Assembly: GCA_024641665.1 (NCBI GenBank)
Contig: JAHECP010000037.1
Location: 1-41,884 of the forward strand
Source of the DNA: Acidobacteriota bacterium
GTDB taxonomy: Bacteria; Acidobacteriota; Vicinamibacteria; Vicinamibacterales; JAHECP01
DNA length: 41,884 nucleotides
Direction: 5' to 3'
Both the position numbers and the translations under genes were made by a program. This document shows, piece by piece, positions 16,767-27,849 of the stretch. The notes beneath the pieces were generated by a model. The model made no database searches. It was not told the DNA's origin and saw only the letters and a program-made list of their open reading frames with translations. Positions within the stretch are counted from its first letter, which is position 1, and each line of letters opens with the position of its first letter.

Positions 16767-18587
16767 TCAGGCGACCTCGACGGGCGCGGCGGTCTCGGGC
16801 CGGGGACCGAGGATCTCCACGAGCGTGTCGTGGGTGACGGTTTCGTCGTGGAGCAGCCGCTCGGCGAGCCGATCGAGCGCGTCCCGCTCGTCGGCCAGCA
16901 GGCGCCGCACGGCGTCGTGCCGCTCGCCGAGCACACGCTCCAGGTCCTCGTCGATGCGGGCGGCCGTCGACTCGCTGTAGTCACGCCCCTGGGAGAGCTG
17001 GTACCCGAGAAACGGCTGTTCTTCCTCGGCCTGGAACGCGACGGGCCCGAGGCTGCCCATGCCCCACCGCGTCAGCATCCGGCGCACCAGCCGCGTGGCC
17101 TGCACGAGGTCGTTCTCGGCGCCCGTGGACACGTCGCCGACGGCCACCTCCTCGGCGCAGCGCCCGCCCAGCATCACGTCCACCCGCGCCAGCAGCCATG
17201 AACGGCTGTAGTTGTGCCGGTCGTCCTCGGGCAGCTGCTCGGTCACGCCGAGCGCCTGGCCGTGCGGGATGATCGTCATCTTGTGGACCGGGTCCGCCGC
17301 CAGCGTGCGCCACGCGACCAGCGCATGGCCCGACTCGTGGTACGCGACCACCCGCCGCTCGCGCGGATCGTGCAGCGGCGGGCGCTCCCGGCCCAGCAGC
17401 ACCTCGTCCCAGGCCTCGTCGAAGTCGGCCATCACGACCGCGACGTGGCGGTGGCGGGCCGCGACGAGCGCGGCCTCGTTGCAGAGGTTGGCCAGGTCCG
17501 CGCCGCTCAGCCCGGTCGCCGTGCGCGCCAGCGTCGCGAGATCCACGTCCGGCGCGAGGTGCAGCGGCCGCGAGTGGAGGCGCAGGATGCCCTCACGGCC
17601 TCGCCGATCCGGCAGGGGCACGGTGACCTGGCGATCGAAGCGGCCCGGGCGGAGGAGCGCCGGGTCGAGGACGTCGGGGCGGTTGGTCGCCGCCAGCACG
17701 ATGACCTCCTGCCGCTCGTCGAACCCGTCCATCTCGGCCAGCAGCTGGTTGAGCGTCTGCTCGCGCTCGTCGTTCACCATGCCGACGCCCGCGCCGCGCC
17801 GGCGCCCCACCGCGTCGATCTCGTCGATGAACACGATGGCCGGGGCCGAACGCTTGGCCTGCTCGAAGAGATCCCGCACGCGGCTCGCGCCGACGCCGAC
17901 GAACATCTCGACGAACTCCGAGCCGCTGATGTGGAAGAACGGCACCTCAGCCTCGCCGGCGACCGCGCGGGCCATCAGCGTCTTGCCCGTGCCGGGCGGG
18001 TCGACGAGCAGCACGCCCCGCGGGATCCGCGCGCCGATCTCGTGGTACTTCAGCGGCTGGCGCAGGAAGTCCACCACCTCCTCGAGCTCCGCCTTCGCCT
18101 CGTCGGCGCCGGCCACGTCGGTGAACTTCACCTTCGGCCGGTTCGGCGCATAGCGGCGCGCCTTGGAGCGATTCAGGCCGAGCATGCCGGCCTGGTTGCG
18201 CGTCGCCTGCCGGCCCATCCAGAAGAGGATGCCCACCAGCAGCAGGAACGGCAGCCCGTCGGTCAGCAGCACCATGAACCAGGGCGCCGACGGCGACGCA
18301 GCGTCGATGACGACCTGATGCCCCTCGAGCAGCGGCATCAGCGTGGGATCGCCCACGGCCTGCGGGAAGGTCGTCTTGAAGTCGGTGTAGGTCGGCGCGG
18401 CCTCGCTCTTGCCCTGGGCTTTGCTGTTGCCTTGGGCCTCGCTCCTGGCGGCCGGTGCCGCGGGCGCGGGCGACGCCGTGCCGGCGGCCGTCTTCCCGCC
18501 GCCCGCCGCGGTCGCGTCCTGAGACGGCGGAGGCCAAACGACCGCGTGGACGAACGTCCCGCTGATCTCGTCGCCGACGATCTTCAC
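16767..18587 (-). CDS. ftsH: FtsH ATP-dependent metalloprotease, main part (second frame of split gene)
   Basis: 606 aa from GTG at 18587. It holds the end of the periplasmic domain, the second membrane helix ([22 protein letters not shown]), the AAA module and the zinc protease. The second region of homology [22 protein letters not shown] and Walker B IVFIDEID are normal. The protease motif is H417-E-S-G-H, with the third ligand Asp in TGAENDLV. The Walker A motif is odd: D196-P-P-G-T-G-K-T, where the first Gly is replaced by Asp (17979-18002). The first membrane helix is missing here and is encoded by the overlapping upstream frame at 18584-18841. FtsH degrades membrane and short-lived proteins. 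Whether this copy is active is uncertain. Confidence 0.9.
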   Translation of the reverse strand: MKIVGDEISGTFVHAVVWPPPSQDATAAGGGKTAAGTASPAPAAPAARSEAQGNSKAQGKSEAAPTYTDFKTTFPQAVGDPTLMPLLEGHQVVIDAASPSAPWFMVLLTDGLPFLLLVGILFWMGRQATRNQAGMLGLNRSKARRYAPNRPKVKFTDVAGADEAKAELEEVVDFLRQPLKYHEIGARIPRGVLLVDPPGTGKTLMARAVAGEAEVPFFHISGSEFVEMFVGVGASRVRDLFEQAKRSAPAIVFIDEIDAVGRRRGAGVGMVNDEREQTLNQLLAEMDGFDERQEVIVLAATNRPDVLDPALLRPGRFDRQVTVPLPDRRGREGILRLHSRPLHLAPDVDLATLARTATGLSGADLANLCNEAALVAARHRHVAVVMADFDEAWDEVLLGRERPPLHDPRERRVVAYHESGHALVAWRTLAADPVHKMTIIPHGQALGVTEQLPEDDRHNYSRSWLLARVDVMLGGRCAEEVAVGDVSTGAENDLVQATRLVRRMLTRWGMGSLGPVAFQAEEEQPFLGYQLSQGRDYSESTAARIDEDLERVLGERHDAVRRLLADERDALDRLAERLLHDETVTHDTLVEILGPRPETAAPVEVA

Positions 18588-18841
18588 ACGCGCGCCAGGT
18601 TGGCGTCACGGACCTGGGAGAGAAACGTGCTGTACGGGATCGTCGCCACCGGGTGGCCGGGCAGCAGGAAGGACCACGCGTTCCAGGCCAGCAGCACCAT
18701 CAGGACGACCCACCACGCCCAGCCGACGCCGGGACTTGGCGGCTTCCCCTGCGGCGGGGGTCCGGTGGGCGGCTGCGGTCGTCCCGACGAGGGACGCGAG
18801 GGTTCGGACGGCGGCGACGGGCGGTGCAGATCCGGCGGCAC
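18584..18841 (-). CDS. ftsH: FtsH N-terminal segment, separated by a one-base frame change
   Basis: 85 aa from GTG at 18841, with a strong GGAGG five bases upstream, so this is where translation of ftsH naturally begins. A Pro/Ser-rich head is followed by the first FtsH membrane helix (WAWWVVLMVLLAWNAWSFLL) and the conserved [17 protein letters not shown]. The frame then meets TGA. The homology continues at once in the next frame ([11 protein letters not shown]), whose GTG start overlaps this stop as GTGA. Removing one base in GTGTGAAG would give a single ~690-residue FtsH. It may be a real frameshift, a programmed frameshift or stop-restart coupling, or an assembly error. Confidence 0.75.
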   Translation of the reverse strand: MPPDLHRPSPPSEPSRPSSGRPQPPTGPPPQGKPPSPGVGWAWWVVLMVLLAWNAWSFLLPGHPVATIPYSTFLSQVRDANLARV

Positions 18842-19079
18842 GAGCTCCTCCAGCAGGCCCCGCGCTCGTGCAATGTCGCCACAGCCTCCGGCGCTGGTGC
18901 CACACTGGAGCCCTCGCCCCGGTGGATTGGGGCGTCTTTGCCCAGTGCGGACGAGCGCGGCGCAACCTCTATTACCAGTCGAGCAACCGGCGTGCCAGCC
19001 GTCGGGCCCCCGGCCCCGGCCGCTTGGCGAGGAGCCGTGGCGTGTTGGAAGGGCAGGGCCGCTGGCGCGGGAGCCGCGC

Positions 19080-19298
19080 CTACCAGCCGAGGCGCAGCAG
19101 GTACCACAGCACCGCGCCGAGCGCGGCGCCGATCGCCAGCAGCGACGTGACCGAGGTCGCGAAGTAGGGGTACACCATGAAGAGGAGACCCGCCACGAGC
19201 TGCGGCCACCGTCCCTGCTTCTTGCCGTAGATGAACAGCACGAACCCGATGCCGCCCGGAATCAGCGAGAGGAACAGCCAGCTCGGGTCCAGTGACAT
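19080..19298 (-). CDS. Small membrane protein, 72 aa
   Basis: MSLDPSWLFLSLIPGGIGFVL begins a 72-residue protein with two to three membrane segments (~6-24, ~32-48, ~50-68) and a short charged YGKKQGRWPQ loop. The pattern is that of a conserved uncharacterised small inner-membrane protein. It starts 9 bases after the stop of the secreted protein at 19308-19829, so the two are probably one transcript. The 238-base gap to the ftsH start holds no recognisable gene. Function unknown. Confidence 0.75.
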   Translation of the reverse strand: MSLDPSWLFLSLIPGGIGFVLFIYGKKQGRWPQLVAGLLFMVYPYFATSVTSLLAIGAALGAVLWYLLRLGW

Positions 19299-19307
19299 CG
19301 TGTGGAC

Positions 19308-19829
19308 CTACTCGAAGCGCAGGCTCTTGATGAGCGTCATGAAGCTCGCGTCCCACGCCGCCACGGTCTTCTGGGGGCCCGTGAGCTTGATGAAGTAGGG
19401 GCCGGCCGGCGTCTCGACGACCGCCGCGCGCATCCGGTAGTTGGGGTTGTCGTGGTGCTCGGTCGAGCCCGGGCTCATCTCCGCCGTGTAGGTGCCGGAG
19501 ACGTCGAGCAGCGTGATCGCCAGCCCGTGCGACTCCGTCTTGGTCGTCTTGGCCAGGGTCTTGGCCGGGCGGCCGCCGGGCTCCTCCATCTGGGCGATCC
19601 AGCGATCGAGGTTGGCCTGGACCGAGCCGCCGCCGCCCTGGAAGTAGTAGATCACCAGATCCGCGTCCGCGGTGTCGCCCGGCGCCTTCGGCAGCGTGAA
19701 CTGCGCGACCCGCATCGACGAGGAGGGCGGCGCGGACACCCAGCCCGGCGGGACGTCGTACTTGAGCGTGGCCGGCGTGGCCAGCGAGAGCGCCGCCGAG
19801 AGCATCGTGACCGCAAGCGTCGAGGGCAT
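19308..19829 (-). CDS. Secreted hypothetical protein
   Basis: ATG at 19829 (MPSTLAVTMLSAALSLATPA) gives 173 aa with a short signal peptide; the frame continues upstream into the hairpin element but looks non-coding there. The mature part has YDVPPGWVSAPPSSSMRVAQFTLPK and DLVIYYFQGGGGSVQANLDRW, ending KTVAAWDASFMTLIKSLRFE. This layout is typical of small periplasmic proteins of acidobacteria and planctomycetes that have no assigned function. It precedes the 72-aa membrane protein by 9 bases. Confidence 0.8.
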   Translation of the reverse strand: MPSTLAVTMLSAALSLATPATLKYDVPPGWVSAPPSSSMRVAQFTLPKAPGDTADADLVIYYFQGGGGSVQANLDRWIAQMEEPGGRPAKTLAKTTKTESHGLAITLLDVSGTYTAEMSPGSTEHHDNPNYRMRAAVVETPAGPYFIKLTGPQKTVAAWDASFMTLIKSLRFE

Positions 19830-19878
19830 GCGGTCATTGTAGTCGATTCGGCCGGGCCAGCGGGCGGTGGAACGACGG

Positions 19879-20255
19879 CACCACGATGTCACGAAGACCG
19901 CATCCGCGTGGATGGCACGAAGGGGATGTCACGCTGCATTTCGTGCCGGACGGTTCACCACGAAGCTCACGAAGTCCACGAAGATCCGCTCGGACACACG
20001 GCGGCTGGCGCGCCTTGCGGGCGCGCCGGCGCCGGGACGGACGCGCGCAAGAACGCACCGGATCTCACACCCGCGCTCTTGCGCGCGTCCGCCCCGCCGC
20101 CGAGCAGCGGCCTGGGCACTCGCGAGTCCTGCCCAGGCCGCCCCAGCCGCCGCGTTCGCATGCGAGGGCCGGCCATCGTGCCCTTCAGTACAGGCCGGCG
20201 CTCCCACGCCGCAGGCGGGCAGGTCGCCGGCCCCGCCTTCGCGCCATCGTGGTGT
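19879..20255. repeat. Long nested inverted-repeat element with CACCACGATG ends (copy 1)
   Basis: This fills most of the gene-free stretch 19830-20322. The left end CACCACGATGTCACGAAG (~19880) pairs with the right end CTTCGCGCCATCGTGGTG (20238-20255) at 16 of 18 positions. Inside are a perfect 14-bp inverted repeat GGACGCGCGCAAGA (20039-20052)/(20077-20090) and a GCCTGGGCA/TGCCCAGGC hairpin (~20110-20138). Several CACGAAG units follow the left end (19953-19985). No open frame here looks coding. The ends match those of the element at 35725-35920. Confidence 0.65.
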
Positions 20256-20322
20256 TCGTCCGTGGACGTGGTTGCGGCGTGACGGCCTTCGCGGTCGTCG
20301 TGGGCCTCGTGGTCAACCTGCG

Positions 20323-21162
20323 TCAGTACCCGAACGCGTAGAGCGCCAGGCCGCAGGAGAGCCCGAAGACCAGATTCAGTACCTTGATCCAGACCGTGTC
20401 GGCGACCGAGTAGGAGAGCAGCGGCAGGGCGCCGTGGCCGTCCTGCACGATCGAGCTCGTCAGGAGCACCGAGAACGGCACCAGGCTGTTCGCGAACATC
20501 GTCACGAAGAGCAGGTGCGGGCCCGATTCCGGAATCAGCCCCACGAGGCCCGCCAGGACCAGCATCAGGATCGTGTGGTTGGAGGTGATGGACTGGAGCG
20601 ACCCGTAGTGGAGCGCGAGGCCCACGACGAGCAGGGCGCCCAGCGTCCAGGCGAAGGTCCGGAGCAGGTGGCGCCGGATGATGTGCCGCCACACGTGGAC
20701 CGTCACATAGTGCCGGAAGCCCTCGCGCGCCGCGTGGACGGCCGGCTCGGCGCACCCCGCGCAGGGGTGGATGCCGAGCAGCGGCACCAGCCGGTCGGTC
20801 AGCCAGCCGAAGACCATGCCCATCACGGCCAGCAGGGCGAAGAGCGCCAGCGCCTGCCGCGGGAACATCGACAGCATGACGAACGCCTCGTCGCCCGAGC
20901 CGGCCATCATCGCGCCGGTGAGCGCGCCGAAGCTGATGATCCCGTGCAGGTAGAGCGAGACGTTCGTAAACAGACCCAGGCACCCCGGGATGGCCGCCAC
21001 CACCGGCGCCACCACGTACTGACGGTTTCCCCCGGGCTGCACGACGGCGCTCAGCCACCCGCGCGTGGTGGTGTTCACGAGGTCCACCGCCACCATCATC
21101 GCGAACACGAGGGCCGTCACCTGCACGGCCTCGCCCAGGATGTCGGGCAGCTCACCGGTCAC
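20323..21162 (-). CDS. ArsP_2-family permease (putative 10-TM heavy-metal/manganese exporter)
   Basis: 279 aa from GTG at 21162 with GAGG 8 bases upstream. The protein has about 8-10 membrane segments in two related halves. Conserved points are VNTTTRGW, AAIPGCLGLFTN in the first half and GLIPESGPHLLFV in the second, with GDEAFVML after the first repeat. A C134-A-G-C137 pair lies in the central hydrophilic loop (HPCAGCAEP), a possible metal site. This matches the PF11449 family of putative metal exporters, whose transported ion is not firmly known. It lies 96 bases downstream of the beta-propeller gene, with a GC hairpin between. Confidence 0.72.
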   Translation of the reverse strand: MTGELPDILGEAVQVTALVFAMMVAVDLVNTTTRGWLSAVVQPGGNRQYVVAPVVAAIPGCLGLFTNVSLYLHGIISFGALTGAMMAGSGDEAFVMLSMFPRQALALFALLAVMGMVFGWLTDRLVPLLGIHPCAGCAEPAVHAAREGFRHYVTVHVWRHIIRRHLLRTFAWTLGALLVVGLALHYGSLQSITSNHTILMLVLAGLVGLIPESGPHLLFVTMFANSLVPFSVLLTSSIVQDGHGALPLLSYSVADTVWIKVLNLVFGLSCGLALYAFGY

Positions 21163-21195
21163 GGCGTGGCCTCGGAGAAGGGACGGAGGACGGGC

Positions 21196-21223
21196 GAGGC
21201 GCGGCCGCGAGCGGCCGCGCCTC
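21196..21223 (-). terminator. Perfect GC hairpin downstream of the beta-propeller gene
   Basis: Perfect 13-bp arms GAGGCGCGGCCGC / GCGGCCGCGCCTC around a 2-base GA loop. It lies between the stop of the beta-propeller gene and the start of the permease gene, both minus. No U-run follows on the minus strand, so it may slow or process the transcript rather than end it. Confidence 0.4.
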
Positions 21224-21258
21224 TGTCAAGGAAGGATACTCCAGGGGGAAGTCGGTCT

Positions 21259-22269
21259 CTACTGCTCGCCGTAGACGAGCACCTTGAAGCTGTCGGGCTT
21301 CATGCGGGGCCGGCCCTGCTGGCCCTCCGGCAGCGGCTCGAGGGTCGCGGCCGAGAGGTAGATCCGGTGCGTCGTCGGGTCGAGGGCGATCGTGCGCGCC
21401 GAGCGCTGGGTCTCCAGGGTCTGGACGACCGTCAGCCTGTCGGGCGTCTCCTCCCTGGCGATCGTGACGTTGCCTTCACCGTTCGAGCTGAACGCCAGCC
21501 GGGTCGCCGGGTCGAACGCCGTGCCGTCCACGCCCTGGCCGATCGGCACGGTCGCGACGACCTTGCCCGTCTCGCTGTTCACCATCACCATCAGCTTGTT
21601 GTGGCACCCGGCGAACAGGCGGTGGTGCGCCAGGTCGATGGCCAGCCCCGACGCCTCCTCGCCGGGCGCGATGGGCCAGCGGGCCACCACCGCGTGCGTC
21701 CTCATGTCGATGACCGCGATCTCGTTCTTGTCCTCAATGTTCACGTAGACGCGGCCGGCCGCGGGGTCGGCCACGCCCGTCTCCGGCTTGCCGCCGAGCG
21801 GGATCGTCGCCGTGACCGTCCCGGTCCGGCCGTCGAACACCGTCGCAGACTGCCCGCGGCCGTTGAACGTGTAGACCTCGTGGTGGCTGGGGTCGTACAG
21901 CACCGCGTCGGGGTTCTCGCCCGTGTCCACCTTGGCGATGAGCTTCAGGGTGACGAGGTCGATGATGCTCGACTTGGCCTCCCGCCCGTTGGTCGTGAAG
22001 CCGCGCTTGAGGTCGGGCGCCACCGCGAAGCCATGCACGCCCGGCGTGTCGGGAATATCGCCGACGACCTTGTCCTGGCGGGTGTCGATCACCACGATGT
22101 GGGTGGCGTGCGAGACGTAGAGACGATGGGCGCCGGGATCGACGGAGAGGTAGTCCCAGCCCCCTTCGCCGCCGACGGGGATCTCCTTGAGCAGATGGTA
22201 GGAGCCGGCGGCCGACAGGCCGACGGACACGCCCATGACGAGCATGACAACGAACGCGTGTCTTTTCAT
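21259..22269 (-). CDS. YncE-like seven-bladed beta-propeller, exported
   Basis: 336 aa; ATG at 22269 is preceded by GAGGGA. The signal peptide is MKRHAFVVMLVMGVSVGLSAAG. Repeats of ~40 residues follow the YVTN/YncE pattern: DPGAHRLYVSHATHIVVIDTRQDKVVGDI, DPSHHEVYTFNGRGQSATVFDGRTGTV and similar, ending DPTTHRIYLSAA. Proteins of this kind are periplasmic and of unclear function, sometimes linked with metal or redox systems. It is divergent from the beta-galactosidase gene (140-base gap) and upstream of the metal permease on the same strand. Confidence 0.87.
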   Translation of the reverse strand: MKRHAFVVMLVMGVSVGLSAAGSYHLLKEIPVGGEGGWDYLSVDPGAHRLYVSHATHIVVIDTRQDKVVGDIPDTPGVHGFAVAPDLKRGFTTNGREAKSSIIDLVTLKLIAKVDTGENPDAVLYDPSHHEVYTFNGRGQSATVFDGRTGTVTATIPLGGKPETGVADPAAGRVYVNIEDKNEIAVIDMRTHAVVARWPIAPGEEASGLAIDLAHHRLFAGCHNKLMVMVNSETGKVVATVPIGQGVDGTAFDPATRLAFSSNGEGNVTIAREETPDRLTVVQTLETQRSARTIALDPTTHRIYLSAATLEPLPEGQQGRPRMKPDSFKVLVYGEQ

Positions 22270-22286
22270 GTGGAAGGTCCCTCTGA

Positions 22287-25628
<3,342 letters not shown>

Positions 25629-25633
25629 TGCGT

Positions 25634-26170
25634 CTACCGCCGCGGGTCCACGGAATAGACCAGCACGAAGTGCAGCGTGTCCCAGGCGACCGGCGGCGGC
25701 CCTCGCCGGTCGCCCGCGCGCCGCTCGTCGAACACCCGGGCGGCGTGCCGGCGCCGCTCGCCGAACCGCCGGTCCCAGACGAACTCCACCTGCTCGCCGA
25801 TGCTGCCGAGGCGCCGGCGGAGGAAGTCCACCCACGCCGTGCGCCCGCGCTGCACGATCAGGATGTTGGCCGTCTTCTCGGGGAGGGGCACCGTGTCGCA
25901 GGGCATCGGATACGGGCTGCCGTGGACGACGCCGCCGGGGACGGCGTGCCATTCGTCGCAGAGGTGCGGCTGGCACTGGTGACCGAAGTGACGCCGTGCC
26001 ATCTCGTCGGCCCGCGCCTCCGCGAGGTCGAGCGTCGGGCGCAGGCGGTCGTCGAGCGTGGCCGTGCGTTCGCGGTTGTCGACCGCGTCGGCATGGAAGA
26101 GCGTGTCCGTCACGTGGACAACGCGGGCCGTGATGTTGCCGCCGGCGTGGTTACGCTGCCAGACCTGCAT
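25634..26170 (-). CDS. Orphan protein with DRRxGERRR ... DRR C-terminal motif
   Basis: 178 aa from ATG at 26170; upstream in-frame starts exist (to 26272) but GC-biased codon use begins about here and no start has a good ribosome-binding site. The second half reads ANILIVQRGRTAWVDFLRRRLG, then VEFVWDRRFGERRRHAARVF and ERRAGDRRGPPP, ending WDTLHFVLV. This arginine-rich double motif after a short alpha/beta segment recurs in many acidobacterial and proteobacterial hypothetical proteins. The N-terminal part has several His and Cys (ARRHFGHQCQPHLCDEWH), possibly a metal site. Function unknown. Confidence 0.55.
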   Translation of the reverse strand: MQVWQRNHAGGNITARVVHVTDTLFHADAVDNRERTATLDDRLRPTLDLAEARADEMARRHFGHQCQPHLCDEWHAVPGGVVHGSPYPMPCDTVPLPEKTANILIVQRGRTAWVDFLRRRLGSIGEQVEFVWDRRFGERRRHAARVFDERRAGDRRGPPPVAWDTLHFVLVYSVDPRR

Positions 26171-26520
26171 GGGTGACGGCGGGGAGCGAGCCGCCCCTGC
26201 CCAATTATGCGTGGGTCGCCGTCCCTTGCGCAACGTGAGAAGTCGCGCCGATCGGGCCCGCATGTTGCACACCTGAAACCGTCTGTCCGATAAAGGTATC
26301 AGGTGGGACGGTCCCCCCCTCGGAGGGGCCCGTCCAGCTGGACCGTTGGGCCCGCCCGCGGGAAGGTCCTACCGCTGGCCCCATCCCGGTCCGGCGGCCG
26401 GCCCCGGATCGCGGCGCCCTGGGGGCCCCATCCGGCGCCGGCGGCCCGGAACGACGGGCGTGTCGTGAAACCGGCCGGGCGAATCGCTATGATGGAGACG
26501 ATCCACTTGGAGGCGTTTCC
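26171..26520. other. 350-base gene-free stretch between the orphan gene and pfp
   Basis: It contains a CACCTGA...TCAGGTG inverted repeat (26270-26276/26299-26305), then ~200 bases of extremely GC-rich DNA with many short GGGCCC-type self-complementary runs. A 73-codon open frame (26303-26524) crosses the pfp start and has low-complexity Pro/Gly/Arg content; it is not considered coding. A candidate promoter sits at the right end. Confidence 0.5.
26465..26493 (+). promoter_or_regulatory. Candidate promoter for pfp
   Basis: GTGAAA and TATGAT are 17 bases apart, with the -10 box 27 bases before the GTG start and the TTGGAGG ribosome-binding site in between. Confidence 0.45.
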
Positions 26521-27834
26521 GTGAGTCAGCACAAGAAACTGGCGATCCTGGTCGGCGGGGGGCCGGCGCCGGGCATCAACAGCGTGATCGGCGCGGCCAC
26601 CATCCGCTGCATCCTGGAAGACGTGGAGGTGGTGGGCATCCGGGACGGGTTCGAGTGGCTGATGCAGGGCAACCTCGACCACGTCGAGCCGCTCACCATC
26701 GAGGCGGTCAGCCGCATCCACTTCCGGGGCGGGTCCTACATCGGCATCTCGCGGGCCAACCCGACCGACGACCCGCAGGCGCTCGAGAACACCGTCATCT
26801 CGCTCCTGCGGCTCAACGTCTCGCAGCTCATCACGATTGGCGGCGACGACACGGCCTTCTCGGCCATGAAGCTCGAGGAGAAGGCCGGCGGCCGCATCCG
26901 CGTCGTCCATGTGCCGAAGACGATCGACAACGACCTCGACCTGCCGCCCTACGTGAACACGTTCGGCTACCAGACCGCGCGCCACTACGGCGTCGAGATT
27001 GTCAAGAACCTGATGGTGGACGCCAAGACCACCTCGCGGTGGTACTTCGTGATCACGATGGGCCGGAAGGCCGGGCACCTCGCGCTCGGCATCGGGAAGG
27101 CGGCCGGCGCCACGCTCACCTTGATTCCCGAGGAGTTCTCCCAGCGCATCAAGCTGAAGGAGATCGTGGACACGCTGGTGGGCGCGATCATCAAGCGGCT
27201 GAGCTACGGCCGGCGCGACGGCGTGGCGGTCATCGCCGAGGGGCTCGTGCTCGGCATCGACCCGGACGACCTGAAGGACCTGGAGGAGGTCGAGCGCGAC
27301 GCGCACGGCAACGTGCGCATCGCCGAGGTGAACATCGGCGAGATCCTCAAGGCGCAGGTGCTCAAGCGCCTGAAGGAGTTCGGCCTCAAGACGACGGTGG
27401 TGGCCAAGGCGATCGGCTACGAGCTCAGGTGCGCCGACCCGATCCCGGCCGACATGGAGTACACGCGCGACCTCGGCTACTGCGCGGCGAAGTACCTCCT
27501 CTCGGGGGGCAACGCCGTGATGATCTCGACACAGGGCGGCAACTTCGTGCCGGTGCCCTTCGCGCAGATGCTGGATCCGGAGACCGGGCGGGCGAAGATC
27601 CGGCTGGTGGACATCCACTCGACGCGCTACGCCATCGCGCGGCGCTACATGATCCGGCTGCGGCGCGACGACTTCCAGGATCCGCACGAGCTGGCGAAGT
27701 TCGCGGCCACGGCCAACATGTCGCTGCAGCGGTTCCGTGACGAGTTCGAGCACCTCATCGAGAACGAGCCGCCGCCGCTCGTCATCGACTTCGAGAAGAA
27801 CGGCCTGGTCGAGGCCGCGAGCAAGCTGCGGTAG
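26521..27834 (+). CDS. pfp: PPi-type 6-phosphofructokinase (diphosphate-fructose-6-phosphate phosphotransferase)
   Basis: 437 aa from GTG at 26521, seven bases after TTGGAGG. The PFK fold is clear: VGGGPAPGINSVIG (10-23), GGDD at 107-110, PKTIDNDL at 132-139, TMGRKAGHLALGIG, IPEEF and the C-terminal GGNFVPVPF. GGDD and PKTIDND are the signature of enzymes that use pyrophosphate; ATP-users carry GGDG and PGTIDND. It would therefore reversibly convert fructose 6-phosphate + PPi to fructose 1,6-bisphosphate + phosphate. It stands alone, convergent with the ADOP permease gene 15 bases away, with no terminator between. Confidence 0.9.
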   Translation: MSQHKKLAILVGGGPAPGINSVIGAATIRCILEDVEVVGIRDGFEWLMQGNLDHVEPLTIEAVSRIHFRGGSYIGISRANPTDDPQALENTVISLLRLNVSQLITIGGDDTAFSAMKLEEKAGGRIRVVHVPKTIDNDLDLPPYVNTFGYQTARHYGVEIVKNLMVDAKTTSRWYFVITMGRKAGHLALGIGKAAGATLTLIPEEFSQRIKLKEIVDTLVGAIIKRLSYGRRDGVAVIAEGLVLGIDPDDLKDLEEVERDAHGNVRIAEVNIGEILKAQVLKRLKEFGLKTTVVAKAIGYELRCADPIPADMEYTRDLGYCAAKYLLSGGNAVMISTQGGNFVPVPFAQMLDPETGRAKIRLVDIHSTRYAIARRYMIRLRRDDFQDPHELAKFAATANMSLQRFRDEFEHLIENEPPPLVIDFEKNGLVEAASKLR

Positions 27835-27849
27835 GGTCCCGGCGGCCGA

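Noticed and set aside
14420-16837. 805-codon plus frame opposite xfp
   Set aside because: Antisense to a full-length phosphoketolase with all motifs; composition is typical of a shadow frame.
26303-26524. 73-codon plus-strand open frame before pfp
   Set aside because: No ribosome-binding site, Pro/Gly/Arg-rich composition, and it covers the promoter and start of pfp.
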